Shown: positions 24,048 to 35,375 of the stretch, piece after piece
How the letters are laid out: each line of letters begins with the position of its first letter
Numbering within the stretch: position 1 is the first letter of the stretch
Assembly (NCBI GenBank): GCA_032622095.1
Contig: CP136069.1
Span: 81,988,958 to 82,052,957 of the forward strand
Length of the DNA stretch: 64,000 nt
Direction of reading: 5' to 3'
DNA from: Siphonodentalium dalli
Taxonomy: Eukaryota > Mollusca > Scaphopoda > Gadilida > Siphonodentaliidae
Program-made: the position numbers and the translations under genes
Notes under the pieces: model-generated
Seen by the model: the letters and a program-made list of their open reading frames with translations, nothing else
Told to the model about the DNA's origin: nothing
Database searches by the model: none

Positions 24048-24952
24048 GAACGAGTCTGATCCAAAGGAACAATTATATTTGTGCGCCGCTGTTTCAATAA
24101 TGCATCTATATGTCTAAATACTTGCATGAACTTATCCATTAATTGTCAAACAGTGTCCATAGTGAGTAGACTATATAGATTATGCCAGTCGTTGCGTTAA
24201 ATGGCGTGGGCCCCGGATAAAAACCCATCGTTATCGCGGGAACACAATAATATAGCACTAAATTGAGATATTTATTTTTATTAAAGTCACATTGACGTAT
24301 TTCATGAAATTCATTCGTGTGGACCTAAATCGAAATTGAAGTGCGTCCATTGTTGTATATGATTTTCACGAGAGCGGATCGCATTACTCCCTATGTATAT
24401 AAGAATATAAATTGTGTATTACAACATGTCACACAATAACAAAAATGGACTGCATGGTCTGTCTCACAAAATGTATAGGCTTAAGTGGAATCCATGGATT
24501 TCAGACAAAACACAGGAATTAATAATCACAAAGACAGAACAAATTACACCCATGATCATTTAGAACGAGTCTGAACCAAAGGAACAATTATATTTTTCGT
24601 AGCTATTTCAATAATGCATCTATATATCTAAATATTTGCATGAATGGATCCATTTGTCAAACAGTGTCCAGAGTGAGTAGACTAGATTATGCCAGTCGTT
24701 GCGTTAAATGGCGTGGGCCCCGGATAAAAACCCATCGTTATCGCGGGAACACAATAATATATAGCACTAAATTGATAAAATTATTTGTATTAAAGTCACA
24801 TTGACGTATTTCATGAAATTCATTCGTGTGGACCTAAATCGAAATTGAAGTGCGTCCATTGTTGTATATGATTTTCACGAGAGCGGATCGCATTACTCCC
24901 TATGTATATAAGAATATATATTGTGTATTACAACATGTCACACAATAAAAAA
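24048..24952 (+). repeat. Direct duplication, 515-bp spacing
   Basis: 24048-24450 and 24563-24952 are nearly identical: both carry CGTTGCGTTAAATGGCGTGG, GTCACATTGACGTATTTCAT and TCACGAGAGCGGATCGCATT. Between them is about 110 bases of unshared sequence. The first copy directly abuts the SINE. Confidence 0.9.
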
Positions 24953-26060
24953 AATTGATTTTTTATCAATAACAAAGCAATGAAGAGTGTTGTTGAGATT
25001 ATCTGAGATTGTATCTGAGCAAATTGAGCGTTTGTCCATGCACCATTATGAACAATCCTTATATGATACGGCACAACTGTGTGATTGACGTGAACGGCAA
25101 TAAACGTAATTGTGAGGACGTTGTATACGCAGATTCGCGGAATGAAATCGATTCGTCAGTGACAATCGTATATTAGTATACACGTCATTATATGGACAGA
25201 TGTTACAAGAAACTAAATAAATAGAATTGAAAATAAATAGAGTTGCTCTTGAATTTGGGTCGGGACACAGGACCATAATTCGTTATATTAAAACATCCGG
25301 GTTTAGAGGGACCATCCGGTCCTTCCGAAAATTCCGGGGTTAGCCCCCCCCCCCGAACATTCTATGAATACCTAAATGTATAGGGATTATTTTAGTGTGA
25401 ATGGAGAGGAAGAGTCTGTCAATGATAAGATCCCGAAATTGTGGAAGGAATCTGGGTACTTTCATATGGATCGAGGGCGCTCATGCAGGGTCACAATTCC
25501 AAGTGCTAATTTATATATTGTAAAATCTAAAAATGTATTTCCAATTGTAAAATTGTAAAAAAAAACTAAGCATTTATCGGACAATATTTAAACTTCATAT
25601 TACAGAATGTTAAAATGCATGTTAGTTGCCAACTTTTATATCGCAGAACGTGAAAAAGTATTTCCCATATTTCCAATTCTAAAAATTAAGAATTCATTTA
25701 ACAATGGTCAGTAAAGGTATTTTTAGTCGCCATATTTTATATTGCGAAATGTAAAAAAGTTTAAAACACAAAACTCGCAAATTATATCGTATAATGCTAA
25801 AAACAATCATTTGATAAGACACTGTCTTGTTTACCTTCCTCAAAGCTCCATTCAATTCACGAAAAATAAAAACTACGATTTTCGATATTGCAAGTTAAGA
25901 ATAAATTTTAAAAAATAGCATTATGAAGATGGAAGTTAGAACTTAGAAGTTAGAATAATTGTGACCCCGATGGCTCATTCAATATTTAACAGAAGGGGGC
26001 GCCATAAAATATGTTCTGAGAACTGAGCGATCACTCCCGGTCATACTAAATACCGACCAC
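24953..26060. other. Unassigned AT-rich stretch
   Basis: No recognised gene. There is a C run at about 25344-25353. The motif 'TTATATTGCRRAAYGT' recurs loosely at 25513-25750, suggesting degenerate short tandem repeats. Confidence 0.4.
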
Positions 26061-26159
26061 AACCGATCGCACCGCCCCATGCAGCCCTCGCAGCGAAATG
26101 ATTCGTATACTATCGTGTAGGCAACCCCATTTGTGCCAAATTTCGATTACACACGTCGA

Positions 26160-28370
26160 TAACTAGAGCCTTAGTATGGTCGTTAGGCGGTTAGACTCGG
26201 AATAAATTGGTAAAGAAGCCGTTTTGGTCTCAAAACGCTCGGACTGGTTTGCTGAACAACATATACAAAATCCGCTAAAATCCGCTTTGCATGGGGAAAC
26301 TTCTCAATTCAACATGGCGTTCAAAATGGCAGTTGGTATCGGGAAATGCCGAGGTTCTGTGGTAGGTGCATCCATTAGTGCCAAATTTGTAATAAATTGA
26401 AATATGCAATAGCGGTACTTAGTCGTAAACCATATATGTAGAATGTCTGTCCCAAAATGGCCGCCAAACTAGACAAAATCGAATGAAAATTACATTTTTG
26501 CAAAATTGATTAGCTAGTCCTATAAGAGTGAACAAACGCTCGAATTACGCGAGGAAAGATGATTGCAGAGTATAGGAGAAACTTTTTGTTAGAGATGCAC
26601 GAATTCTCTCTGATGTATATCACGAGAGAGCAAGCGAAAGCAGGGTCTCATACGACGGTTAAATCCTGACTTTTGGGCGCCTAGAAACGGAACTACAACG
26701 CAGTTTTTTCTATAATTTTTGTCTTGAATCGTGTAATATATGTGTAACTAAACAGCTAAATGGGATTTAGTATGGATGTATTGAATCTGTGACCTTTACT
26801 ATAAGCAGAGATATATGTACTCAAAGCAGTATCACGAGTGTGACCAATTATTATTTATTTTTTTATCTACAACACCAAACCTGTTAAAATTCACTGCTAT
26901 AGTACAGTTTGAGAGATATTCATAGAGTACTGGGCAAAATATGTAGATCTATGTAGATCATATTGTTCGCGTCTGGAAATATTGGTCATATAATTATAGT
27001 TGCCTCCAATCAAGCGATGAAACATGAATATTTCGCTTGTATCACAAAAATGCATTTTTGGTATATTATGAACACAATTTATCAAAACACAAAGGAGTAC
27101 CATATAGTATATTCAATAAATTCTAAACTTTACCAAAATTGCCTACATTCTCTGTGGCAGAGACTGGGTTTATACGTGAAAAATATATTTACTGATATTC
27201 ACCAATGCCGCATATACGGTAAACTTATTACGTTGTATGCAACCGCATAACCGCGTTTACACATTATCATTCATATGCTCCACACAAAACCACAAATAGC
27301 AACATTGGGTGGGTGTTCAACGTTGAAATAACAGCTTTAAACGCTAATAACCTGATATTTAGGACACTTTTGTGGGTGGTATTGGCAAGATATTTTAAAA
27401 CAACAAAATACTGAACATTAATATTGTGCATTGCGTGGTAGCATATTCCAGTTGTACAGTACCGACTGAAGTCATTTTAACAACATTGTCTACTAAGAAA
27501 CCTGGTTGGTAGAAGCATGAACATTAGTCTTAAACTGAATGTACGATGTACCGTCTCTTTGACATGGTGAGATGGTGGGCTAATCTAGTGAAGAGATGAG
27601 TGTTTCTTTACAGTATAATAAGCATTGCGACATACGTGTATGATTTATTATCAAGGAGAGTGTTGAAACATTCGGGAATTTAACTAGTATGCATACCACA
27701 AGGCTATGCGCTTCAGTTTTTGCGTTACATTCCATAATGAATCATCATGCCGAATGAAACTACCACACCCTGTGTGGCGTAACATTCCTTCGTGTGCTGC
27801 GTGCCCAATATTATTATGTTTGGTCCGGCTGTTGGGTGTATTCTAAGGAGAAAACCCGAACTTTCAACACCGGATTGACTTGCGTTGTAGTCACCAATAA
27901 ATCCTTCAGATGGATCTGTTTTAATGATCTGTGTACCTTTAACGATATTTAACACCAGACTTGTATATTACCAATACGTATTTTTACGAATATGGGTTAT
28001 CCAATATGTTGCTTTGTTTGTGGCTTGGCTTGAAGTCGCGGCCATTTTGATGGCCATTTCATGTCCGCGAGTGTATTATTTTTCGACCGCGTTACTCTAC
28101 TCCCTTTTGTACTCTAATTTCACATCCGCTAGCATATCTGCGTAATTCCTATGCCACAATATATCGTATATTGACTTATTTCGATAACTGATATCATATA
28201 GGCAACCATGTTGGATGCCATCTTGGATAACAGAGTTTCCCCATAGCGGATTTTAGATATGTTATACTGAGGAATCTCCTGCGTCTATTGACACCAACAT
28301 CGCTTCTTTACCAATTTATTCCGGGTTAACCCATCATTTCGCGTACTACGACCATACTACCTTATTAACC
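26160..28370. repeat. Inverted repeat pair bounding 2.2 kb
   Basis: TAGTATGGTCGT, CGGAATAAATTGGTAAAGAA and AAAATCCGCTWTGCATGGGG-like phrases at 26170-26295 recur in reverse at about 28235-28360. They could be the ends of one decayed element or two oppositely inserted copies. The interior has no recognisable transposase; short ORFs there are unrecognised. Confidence 0.6.
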
Positions 28371-28624
28371 CATAAAAACAACATGTCGGCCGTTGCACCA
28401 GGTATATACGCAAATACAAAACCGCAATGACTGATATACCATATCTATCATGTATAATTATACAACTTATCTATCTTGTATATACATTATTAGCTATCTT
28501 GTATACAACTTTGCTATCTCGTATGTATATCTTAGGATTTGTTTTTGCATGTGGCGCTAATAGCCGGACGTGCGTGTATCGCATGCACACGTTAATAAAG
28601 CAGAGTCATTCTCACCAAAAACAG
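28371..28624. other. Unassigned spacer
   Basis: Loose CTATCTTGTATAYA repeats at 28460-28525; nothing else seen. Confidence 0.4.
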
Positions 28625-28906
28625 TGCTGAAGGGTACACATGTTTTGAAAATGTGCTGAAGGGTACACATATTTTGGAACCTCGTTCAAAATGACGTTTA
28701 ATTTTCGCGCCTGCCACGAGTTTCTGTTAGAGATTAAATGTTTACCACCATTAAAAGGTGTATAAAGGGAGGTTCAATTATGAGACACAGTGCACAAATG
28801 ACAAACTGATTATTGTGAAACAAAATCTAAAAGAGCCCGAGAATAAATCCCTGGTTTCTCACAGAGAGTACAAACATAAAACGTTCAACACAAACACAGT
28901 ATAACA
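28625..28906 (+). repeat. Gypsy LTR, left copy (plus orientation)
   Basis: Begins TGCTGAAGGG and ends ATAACA. TATAAA at 28761-28766 and AATAAA at 28842-28847 fix the U3-R-U5 direction as plus. An internal duplication of TGCTGAAGGGTACACAT lies at the start. The U5 end directly abuts RNase H-side pol sequence, with no primer-binding site or polypurine tract between. Confidence 0.8.
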
Positions 28907-28909
28907 CTC

Positions 28910-29653
28910 AGCAATGTTTTTGAGCATTTTGAAATTCTGCAATCCGGTCATACGACCACACAATAAGGTCTGCAGAGTTTTTCCAGCTACTATGTCATCG
29001 AATGGAGCAATAAGGAGTGATGCATGTGGTAACACACGGGAGATAACTTTGTAAGATTCTATGAACGATCGATGTCAATGAATGGTTCTTGGACGATCGC
29101 ATGTAGACAAAGCAGCAATTGTGTGACTACTCGCACGTAACGTGCCATCTGACCATATACCACCCTAAAATAGTGGCAGTTTTGGGCGCAACCACATTTT
29201 TCGAAACCGACAAACGGAGGTTAGACTTCTTGAATCCCTCTATAGGACACGAATCCAACTATACAATAAACTCCCCTGATGTATCGCCCCACAGAATAAG
29301 TCGTCGGTCAACTTTGCAACAACACCCTCACCCAACAAATCACACAAAACCCGACTCACATGCTCTTCCAGTGCTGTTTCCGAACCCGGCATACCCATGG
29401 CGGAGCGCGTGTAAACTCTGACCCCCTTAAACGGGGTAGCGACACCACAATACTTAAATGAATCATTTGACAAGGGTATATGGTAAAACGCTTTAGTAAG
29501 GTCCGTCAAAACTAGCTATTTGCATTGAGCGATTTTCCTCAGCGTGGAATCGACGTCCGGCATTATTATGGGCTGAGGTTTAGCTTATCTGCCGACACCT
29601 GCAAAAGCAGTCACAAGACGGAAACTGCCATTGGGCTTTTTTTTATCAAGATT
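28910..29653 (-). pseudogene. Gypsy pol remnant: RT C-terminal half to RNase H start
   Basis: On the minus strand, 29509-29268 encodes the RT core. It has [12 protein letters not shown] (catalytic Asp region), the [13 protein letters not shown] strand and [10 protein letters not shown], where the usual xDD catalytic box is TDD. After a frameshift near 29230 the reading continues through NLRLSVSKNVVAPKTATILG and SYKVISRVLPHASLLIAPFD, the RT thumb/connection typical of Gypsy elements. It stops at the LTR before any RNase H active site. Several stops are present. The RT portion (29268-29653) is duplicated at 33801-34185. Confidence 0.85.
29268..29653. repeat. 386-bp direct repeat, left member
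   Basis: Matches 33801-34185 base for base as far as I can read, except for one T in a run (8 versus 7). It starts AAACTCCCCTGATG and ends TATCAAGATT. It flanks the LINE block. Confidence 0.95.
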
Positions 29654-29689
29654 GAAGATAATCCAGCATTTTACTCTAACCTAAAAAAA

Positions 29690-30015
29690 ATTAATTACCC
29701 AGATTGGGAACACGCAAATAATCATGTGTGGAGACTGGAATCTGGTACAGAAACAAGACTTAGACACTTATAACTACAAACTTTTAAACAACCCCCGCGC
29801 CCAAAATGAAGTTGCGGACCTTTCCGGCAGCCTCGAACTAGTTGACGTGTGGAGATTATTTAACAAACAAGAAAGACGCTATACGTGGAGAAGAAAATCC
29901 CCAGTTAAAATGGCGAGGCTAGATTACTTTTTAACCTCCTTAATCTAGTGGGAAAAGGACCGACAATTTTACCCGGATACAAAACAGATCATTTTATTAT
30001 TTCACTCCCATTAAA
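29690..30015 (+). pseudogene. LINE endonuclease, C-terminal fragment
   Basis: The frame at 29724-29946 contains GDWN (the GDFN-type metal-binding motif), then RRYTWRR and ARLDYFLTS (the SRLD-type motif) of exonuclease-endonuclease-phosphatase enzymes. After a frame change near 29945 the next frame begins GPTILPGYKTDHFIISLPL. Its TDH supplies the terminal Asp-His pair. The enzyme would nick target DNA for target-primed reverse transcription. The N-terminal Asn and Glu motifs are absent because of the 5' truncation. The mix YNYKLLNNPRA and YTWRR is typical of Tx1-like L1 elements. Confidence 0.8.
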
Positions 30016-30496
30016 CGTCAGTGACATCAAGACTGGTCTAGGTTTTTGGAAATTTAATAATTCTCTGTTATACTGTAGAGAATATGTCGACTTAGTAAAA
30101 GGAATCATAGCTGAAAACAAAATAAGATATTCTTACTTCTCAAATGAGGGAAAAAGCATTAAAAATTGCTCCATTGGAAAACGACTATTTCTCGACGCAG
30201 TGTTGCTTGATATCAGAGGCGCTACTATACGATTTTCTGCAAATCGAAAACGTGAGCGAATAAAAATTGAGAAAAATCTAACATTAAAAAAGGCAAAAAT
30301 TATTTCTGATCTTGAGCATCCATCATATAGCTCTGAAGAAAAGCAAAAAATAATGGAAGACTTAGAAAAAGTAGAAGTCGAAATGGAAGCAATGCGAAGA
30401 GAAACAATCCGCGGAACCATGGTTAGATCTCGTGCAAAATGGATAAGAGGAAGGCGAAAAACCAACAAAATATTTTCTAAATTTAGAAGAACGTAA
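30016..30496 (+). pseudogene. LINE ORF2 linker between endonuclease and RT
   Basis: Continues the frame starting at 29948. It is rich in Lys/Glu with a predicted coiled-coil-like stretch (EEKQKIMEDLEKVEVEMEAM), then RSRAKWIRGRRKTNKIFSKF. The normal continuation GEKPTKYFLNLEERNY is found in the next frame from about 30450, so a frameshift lies between 30450 and 30500. This region separates the endonuclease from RT in L1/Tx1 proteins. Confidence 0.75.
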
Positions 30497-32699
30497 TTAC
30501 ATTTCCAAAGCCCTGACCAGCCTGACAGTGGCGAATGATGGTACAATCACAAAACAAACCGATATCATGAAAGAAGTCCGAAATTTTTATCTTAATTTAT
30601 ACTCATATAGGTCAATGGACGATCGCGATTTAAAATCCCTTCTTAACGATGGAACCGTTCCTAAACTAAGCACCATGCAGGCCTCGAGTATTGAAGGACC
30701 TTTAACCTTGCAAGAATTAACAGATGCGCTTAAGACCACCAAAAATAATAAAAGCGCAGGGCCATCCGGATACACTTATGAATTTTATAAATGTTTTTGG
30801 TCTGACCTTGGCCCCTTCTTAACAGAGTCGCTCAATGAATCGTTTTCAATGGGGGAGCTATCAATCACACAAAAACAAGGCATTATAACGTTGATACCAA
30901 AAAAGGATAAAAATAGGCAGATGAAAAAAAACTGGCGTCCCATCACCCTCTTCAATACATCCTACAAACTAGCCTCGTCATGCATAGCTGACAGAATAAA
31001 ACGTGTGCTCCCATCTATAATCAACTCCGATCAAACTGGGTTTCTAGCTGGTAGGTATATAGGTGACAACACCCGACTTATATATGACATAATTCACAGG
31101 ACAAAGCAAGAAAATAAATCTGGCCTACTACTCCTTATCGATTTTGAAAAAGCATTTGACACTGTTTCCTGGTCATTTATAAGAAAATGTCTTGACCTTT
31201 TTAATTTTGGAGATGCAGTAAAAAAATGGATATCAATTTTGTACGAGAATGCCAGTTCATCTATTCTGATTAATGGTCATATTTCTCAGAGCTTCATGTT
31301 AGGGAGAGGCTGCCGACAGGGTGACCCAATATCCCCGTATATCTTCCTCCTCTGTGCCGAAGTTTTAGGGCTAATGATACGACAAAACAATACAATTAAA
31401 GGGATTTTCCTCGGCGGTTCAGAGTACAAAATAATACAATATGCGGACGACACGACGCTCATACTTGATGGTTCTGAAAATAGTCTACGCGAATCGTACT
31501 TAACACTGGACGAATTTGCTCGGGTATCGGGTCTGCGCATAAATCCTGAAAAATGTCAAGCAGCGTGGATAGGGATTGAGTCACAAAATAAAATACGACA
31601 AGTGCTTTCGGAATTAAACCTGTCTACCGTAAACACCTTTAATTTTCTAGGCATTCATTTCGACACTAATTTAACAAACATGAATATAAACTACAGTTAT
31701 AAACTCGAAGATATTGATAGGACCACAAAAATTTGGAAACACAGACTCCTGACCCCTTTAGGTAGAATAACAGTTATCAAATCACTAATCTTACCTAAAT
31801 TGACACACCTATTTATAGCTCTCCCAAGTCCGGATACAGCCTTTTTGAAAGCCCTAAATACCTGTCTATATAATTTCATTTGGAATTCCAAACGCGATAG
31901 AATAAAAAGAAAACAATTATGTGCTGACCATATGTACGGAGGTTTGAAGATGATTAATGTTGAAAACTTTGATGCCGCCATGAAAATTACCTGGATACGA
32001 CGTTTGATTTGCAAACAATCGAAGTGGGCTTCACTATGCAATACCACCCCTCTCTTAAACGACCCACTCCTTCTTACATACCACGCAAATTATATTGTAA
32101 AGCAAACAGACAAGTTCGCAAATCCATTCTGGAGAGACGTCTTCCGCGCATGGTGTAAATTTATGCGACTAAATAACGCAAATGATAATATTATGGCCTC
32201 AACTATCTGGAATAATCCGAACATAAAAATCGGAGGTTCGTCGATCAACTTGAAGTCGTGGAAAGATGCGGGAATATATTATATAAATGATCTATTCCAA
32301 TCAGATAATAAATTCCATACCCCATTCACATTATATGCAACTTTCAACATCCGCGTCGATTTCATAACAATCAACAACATAAAGCATCATATTTTCTCAT
32401 TGGCAAGTTCTCTTAATCAACGCTTAATTCGTATGCCATGTCCATTCCTACCCAACAATCTCGCTCCGATACTCCGTGACGCAAAAGGCGGGCAATTATT
32501 TTACAAAACTCTAACAAATGGGAAAAATATGCCGAATGCATGCCAAAAATGGGAATACGAAATAGGCGAGAAGATAGAAAATTGGGAAGAATATTTGAGC
32601 ATGCCCTTTAAAACGACAACCGATACGAAATTACAGTGGCTCCAATTCAGAATAAACACACGAATTATTAGTACCAATAAATTTTCTGAAGATGGCTAA
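30450..32699 (+). pseudogene. LINE reverse transcriptase (Tx1 clade), long intact stretch
   Basis: An open stretch of over 720 codons. Counting from the Met at 30528, the RT blocks are: SAGPSGYTYEFYK (about 76), NWRPITLFNTSYKLAS (about 136), DFEKAFD (205-211, first catalytic Asp), GCRQGDPISPY (about 261) and QYADDTTLI with the YADD box at 305-308. A thumb with FNFLGIHFD follows. The catalytic Asp residues are all present. The Met at 30528 is not the true start, because conserved sequence begins upstream at about 30450. The frame closes at TAA 32697 after a one-base loss. RNA-templated DNA synthesis at a nicked target is the family's role. Confidence 0.9.
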
Positions 32700-33078
32700 C
32701 CTTAGACTCGACGATTTTTGCAATCGCTGTCAAAATGTACAGGAAACCATATCTCATATTTTCTGGGATTGTCCTCACGTCCAAACCTTTATACTAGAAA
32801 TTAAAACATGGACAAGAAACAACCAATTTCCAATTGATCTAACAAAAAAGAATATCATTATAGGTATCGATCATGAATACAGATATTCAAAAATTAACCT
32901 TTTCCTACTAGTGTTGAAACAATATATATATATAGGACCAAATTCACACCGACACAGCTGTCGCTTCGCTCGTTCCTTTGCGATCTTCAATTTAGGTATG
33001 AATGCGAGAGATAGAACGCAAAATGTAACAGGAATCACGACTTCGATAATCAGTGGCTGGCACTTCGAAATGCCTTAA
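32688..33078 (+). pseudogene. LINE ORF2 C-terminal zinc-finger segment
   Basis: In the frame following the RT, FCNRCQNVQETISHIFWDCP gives C-x2-C-x8-H-x4-C, the cysteine-rich motif at the C-terminus of L1/Tx1 ORF2. Near 32935 the frame breaks again: the continuation FTPTQLSLRSFLCDLQFRYE is found in another frame and ends with a NQWLALRNALK-like tail before 33078. It is separated from the RT only by a single-base frameshift near 32690. Confidence 0.8.
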
Positions 33079-33120
33079 AAATAAAATAATATAATATTAT
33101 ATTAAAAACCCTGTTTTTTA

Positions 33121-33800
33121 CAGACTCAAAGTATACTTACCTTAACAGTGACCATGAACAACACACAGCATAAATCAATTACCCGGTACCCGAGCGATCA
33201 TTCTCATTCTTATTGGTCCAGTAATACAGTCCACAAGAACGTCAATATATACATGGTATGCTTAACCACGTCACAACATTTTACAATCACAGTCCCAAAC
33301 GCAATTCAAGCGAGCGTTGTGTATTTTTCCCCTTTGCTATTGAACCAGGCAATATTCACAATATTTACAATACGGTCTCAATATGGTTAAATTTACTAAT
33401 TAAACTGTTTATGTTAACAGTTAAATTCAGAACTTAAATCAATTAAAGCTGCACATAGTGTTGGAACATTGAATCTGCAAACCTTAAATATTGCAAACCA
33501 TCGACCACTTTAGCCGGTTAATAAGGGAAATTTAAAGTTATTCTGAAGACAAACAAATAATCTATTGTTTTTTATTATCATTATTGGTCTTGCTTTTAAG
33601 TTGAACGATGACTGTTAAAATTGTCCTAACACATAGTGTGGCTTTAAATATTTTCTAATTGCATGTCACAGGTAAGAAAGTAGGCCAGGGCATGGAAGAG
33701 TGAAACTCTTCCATGTTTTGGACAGAGAGCATGAATGAGTGAATGTATTTTGTCTCTTTCTTTTGTTATTATTCTTCTTTATCAATAATTTTTTTTTTTT
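33121..33800. other. Segment between LINE tail and duplicated Gypsy RT
   Basis: No coding domain. It contains the hairpin CATGGAAGAG-TGAAA-CTCTTCCATG (33691-33715), related to the hairpin at 23790, and a T-rich run just before 33801. It does not match Gypsy or LINE as far as I can read, so another repeat or transduced flank lies here. Confidence 0.5.
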
Positions 33801-34185
33801 AAACTCCCCTGATGTATCGCCCCACAGAATAAGTCGTCGGTCAACTTTGCAACAACACCCTCACCCAACAAATCACACAAAACCCGACTCACATGCTCTT
33901 CCAGTGCTGTTTCCGAACCCGGCATACCCATGGCGGAGCGCGTGTAAACTCTGACCCCCTTAAACGGGGTAGCGACACCACAATACTTAAATGAATCATT
34001 TGACAAGGGTATATGGTAAAACGCTTTAGTAAGGTCCGTCAAAACTAGCTATTTGCATTGAGCGATTTTCCTCAGCGTGGAATCGACGTCCGGCATTATT
34101 ATGGGCTGAGGTTTAGCTTATCTGCCGACACCTGCAAAAGCAGTCACAAGACGGAAACTGCCATTGGGCTTTTTTTATCAAGATT
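33801..34185 (-). pseudogene. Gypsy RT fragment, duplicated right copy
   Basis: Repeats 29268-29653. On the minus strand it reads NGSFRLVTAFAGVGR, then a stop, then PDVDSTLRKIAQ, a stop, and [12 protein letters not shown] through TDDLFCGA. These are the fingers and palm of a Ty3/Gypsy RT with in-frame stops shared by both copies, so decay preceded duplication. Confidence 0.9.
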
Positions 34186-34490
34186 TTAAACATATTTATT
34201 TGTCTAATTTGTCTTTGTATGTTTGAGTCAATTAGCCGGCTTGTATATATAAATGATCTCAATAGTTAGTCGATTGAATCTACTATTGTCCCACGGATGA
34301 ATGATTGTACAGCTAAGAAAAAAATTTCGTTGTCGCAATCACGAAGAGTAGGGTCTCAAAATAGCAGAATTTTTAGTGAGTAATTATTATAGGGAAGTAA
34401 TTTGTTTAATAGGCGAATTCTTGGGATTGAATGTAGGTAACAATCAAAGAAATAATGGAAGGCGTTTTCTTCTCCGTTTTTATCAAGAAA
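34186..34490. mobile_element. About 300-bp insertion inside Gypsy RT
   Basis: On the minus strand the RT reading is interrupted after NPSFLIK. CTTGATAAAAA occurs on both sides of about 300 foreign bases, consistent with an 11-base target-site duplication. The insert has no recognisable domain; a short retroposon is one possibility. Confidence 0.6.
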
Positions 34491-34735
34491 GAAGGATTTA
34501 GATACTCAGCCACTAGTCCAACATCTTCTGGTTTCGCAAATACTCCAATTGACTCTAACTCATGAAACTTATCATGCAATTCCATAAGTTTACAGTGGGA
34601 ATACTGAGGAACACGTCCATTCCGTTGCGGTGGTAACACTAGTCCCATATTTACAATGACTTCAAATTGACCAAACGCACAATTGTATCCACTAATGTCT
34701 TCCCCAAACACATCGTCAAAATCATACAACGCAGC
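34476..34735 (-). pseudogene. Gypsy pol segment just before RT
   Basis: Minus frame: YDFDDVFGEDISGYNCAFG, FEVIVNMGLVLPPQRNGRVP, LMELHDKFHELESIGVFAKP, then EDVGLVAEYLNPSFLIK. This is the conserved lead-in to the RT fingers of Gypsy elements ('GPF..VNMGP-QPPQRKGR' and 'VEYLNPSFLV'). The C-terminal end is cut by the insertion described at 34186. Confidence 0.8.
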
Positions 34736-35375
34736 TCGAAACCGCGTGACTAGCTAGGTAGCATATTGTCAGGGTCAACTGGCACCGTGTGCGAGAAATG
34801 CGCAGATGAATGCGATTGTCCGTTCGCTTGTGACATATACTTATGATGTTCCGCATTTGATGCGAATTCCTACCTGGTAGACATTGGCAGATTATTTCCA
34901 CAAATATGTGAATATGGGACGTCATTACTAATTTGCTATTTGGTCGTTAGATGCATTCTTGTAGTAATATACGGCTATCTCACATGCATGTTGATCAGAG
35001 TCAACAATTGACATAACAGGCATAATTTGACCAAAATGTTCCTTTCAACGCAAATTGATTACCTCATATGTATCATTAATGAGGCGAATATATCTACATC
35101 TAGGTTTTCTACCACACATGCTTCAGAAGGAACTTATGTCCGTCACGTATGAGGTGAATACTAGTTTCTCCCACAACAGATAATGGCGATCGACCATCTG
35201 CTTGCAATGCCTGTTGTGTAGACTTGTATAGTTATTCTGAGTTTGAGCGCGTGCGCACAACTTGAGCGAATCATGTTCGTTTCTGAGCCAGAGTCAATTG
35301 TAACCTGTACTGGGTGATGCTTGAAGAATAAATTCAAAACCGGCGACTTCTTGACTTCGACCCTTCGCATGCTAC
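34736..35375 (-). pseudogene. Gypsy aspartic protease region, decayed
   Basis: Around 35300 the minus frame has VTIDSGSETNMI, an aspartic protease active-site motif (D-S-G in place of D-T-G, as often in retroelements). It is followed by VVGETSIHLIRDGHKFLL and VENLDVDI, the downstream protease strands. Several stops and frame breaks follow down to 34740. The protease would mature the Gag-Pol polyprotein. Confidence 0.75.

Larger units (their letters stand above)
29654..33120 (+). mobile_element. L1/Tx1-clade LINE, 5'-truncated
   Basis: Contains the C-terminal part of an apurinic-type endonuclease, a long linker, a full reverse transcriptase and a C-terminal zinc-finger segment, in the order of ORF2 of L1/Tx1 elements. 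The endonuclease N-terminus, ORF1 and 5' UTR are missing, as in typical 5'-truncated insertions. Four frame breaks (about 29945, 30500, 32690 and 32935) make it inactive. The 3' end is set approximately at the AT-rich tail after 33078. Confidence 0.85.
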
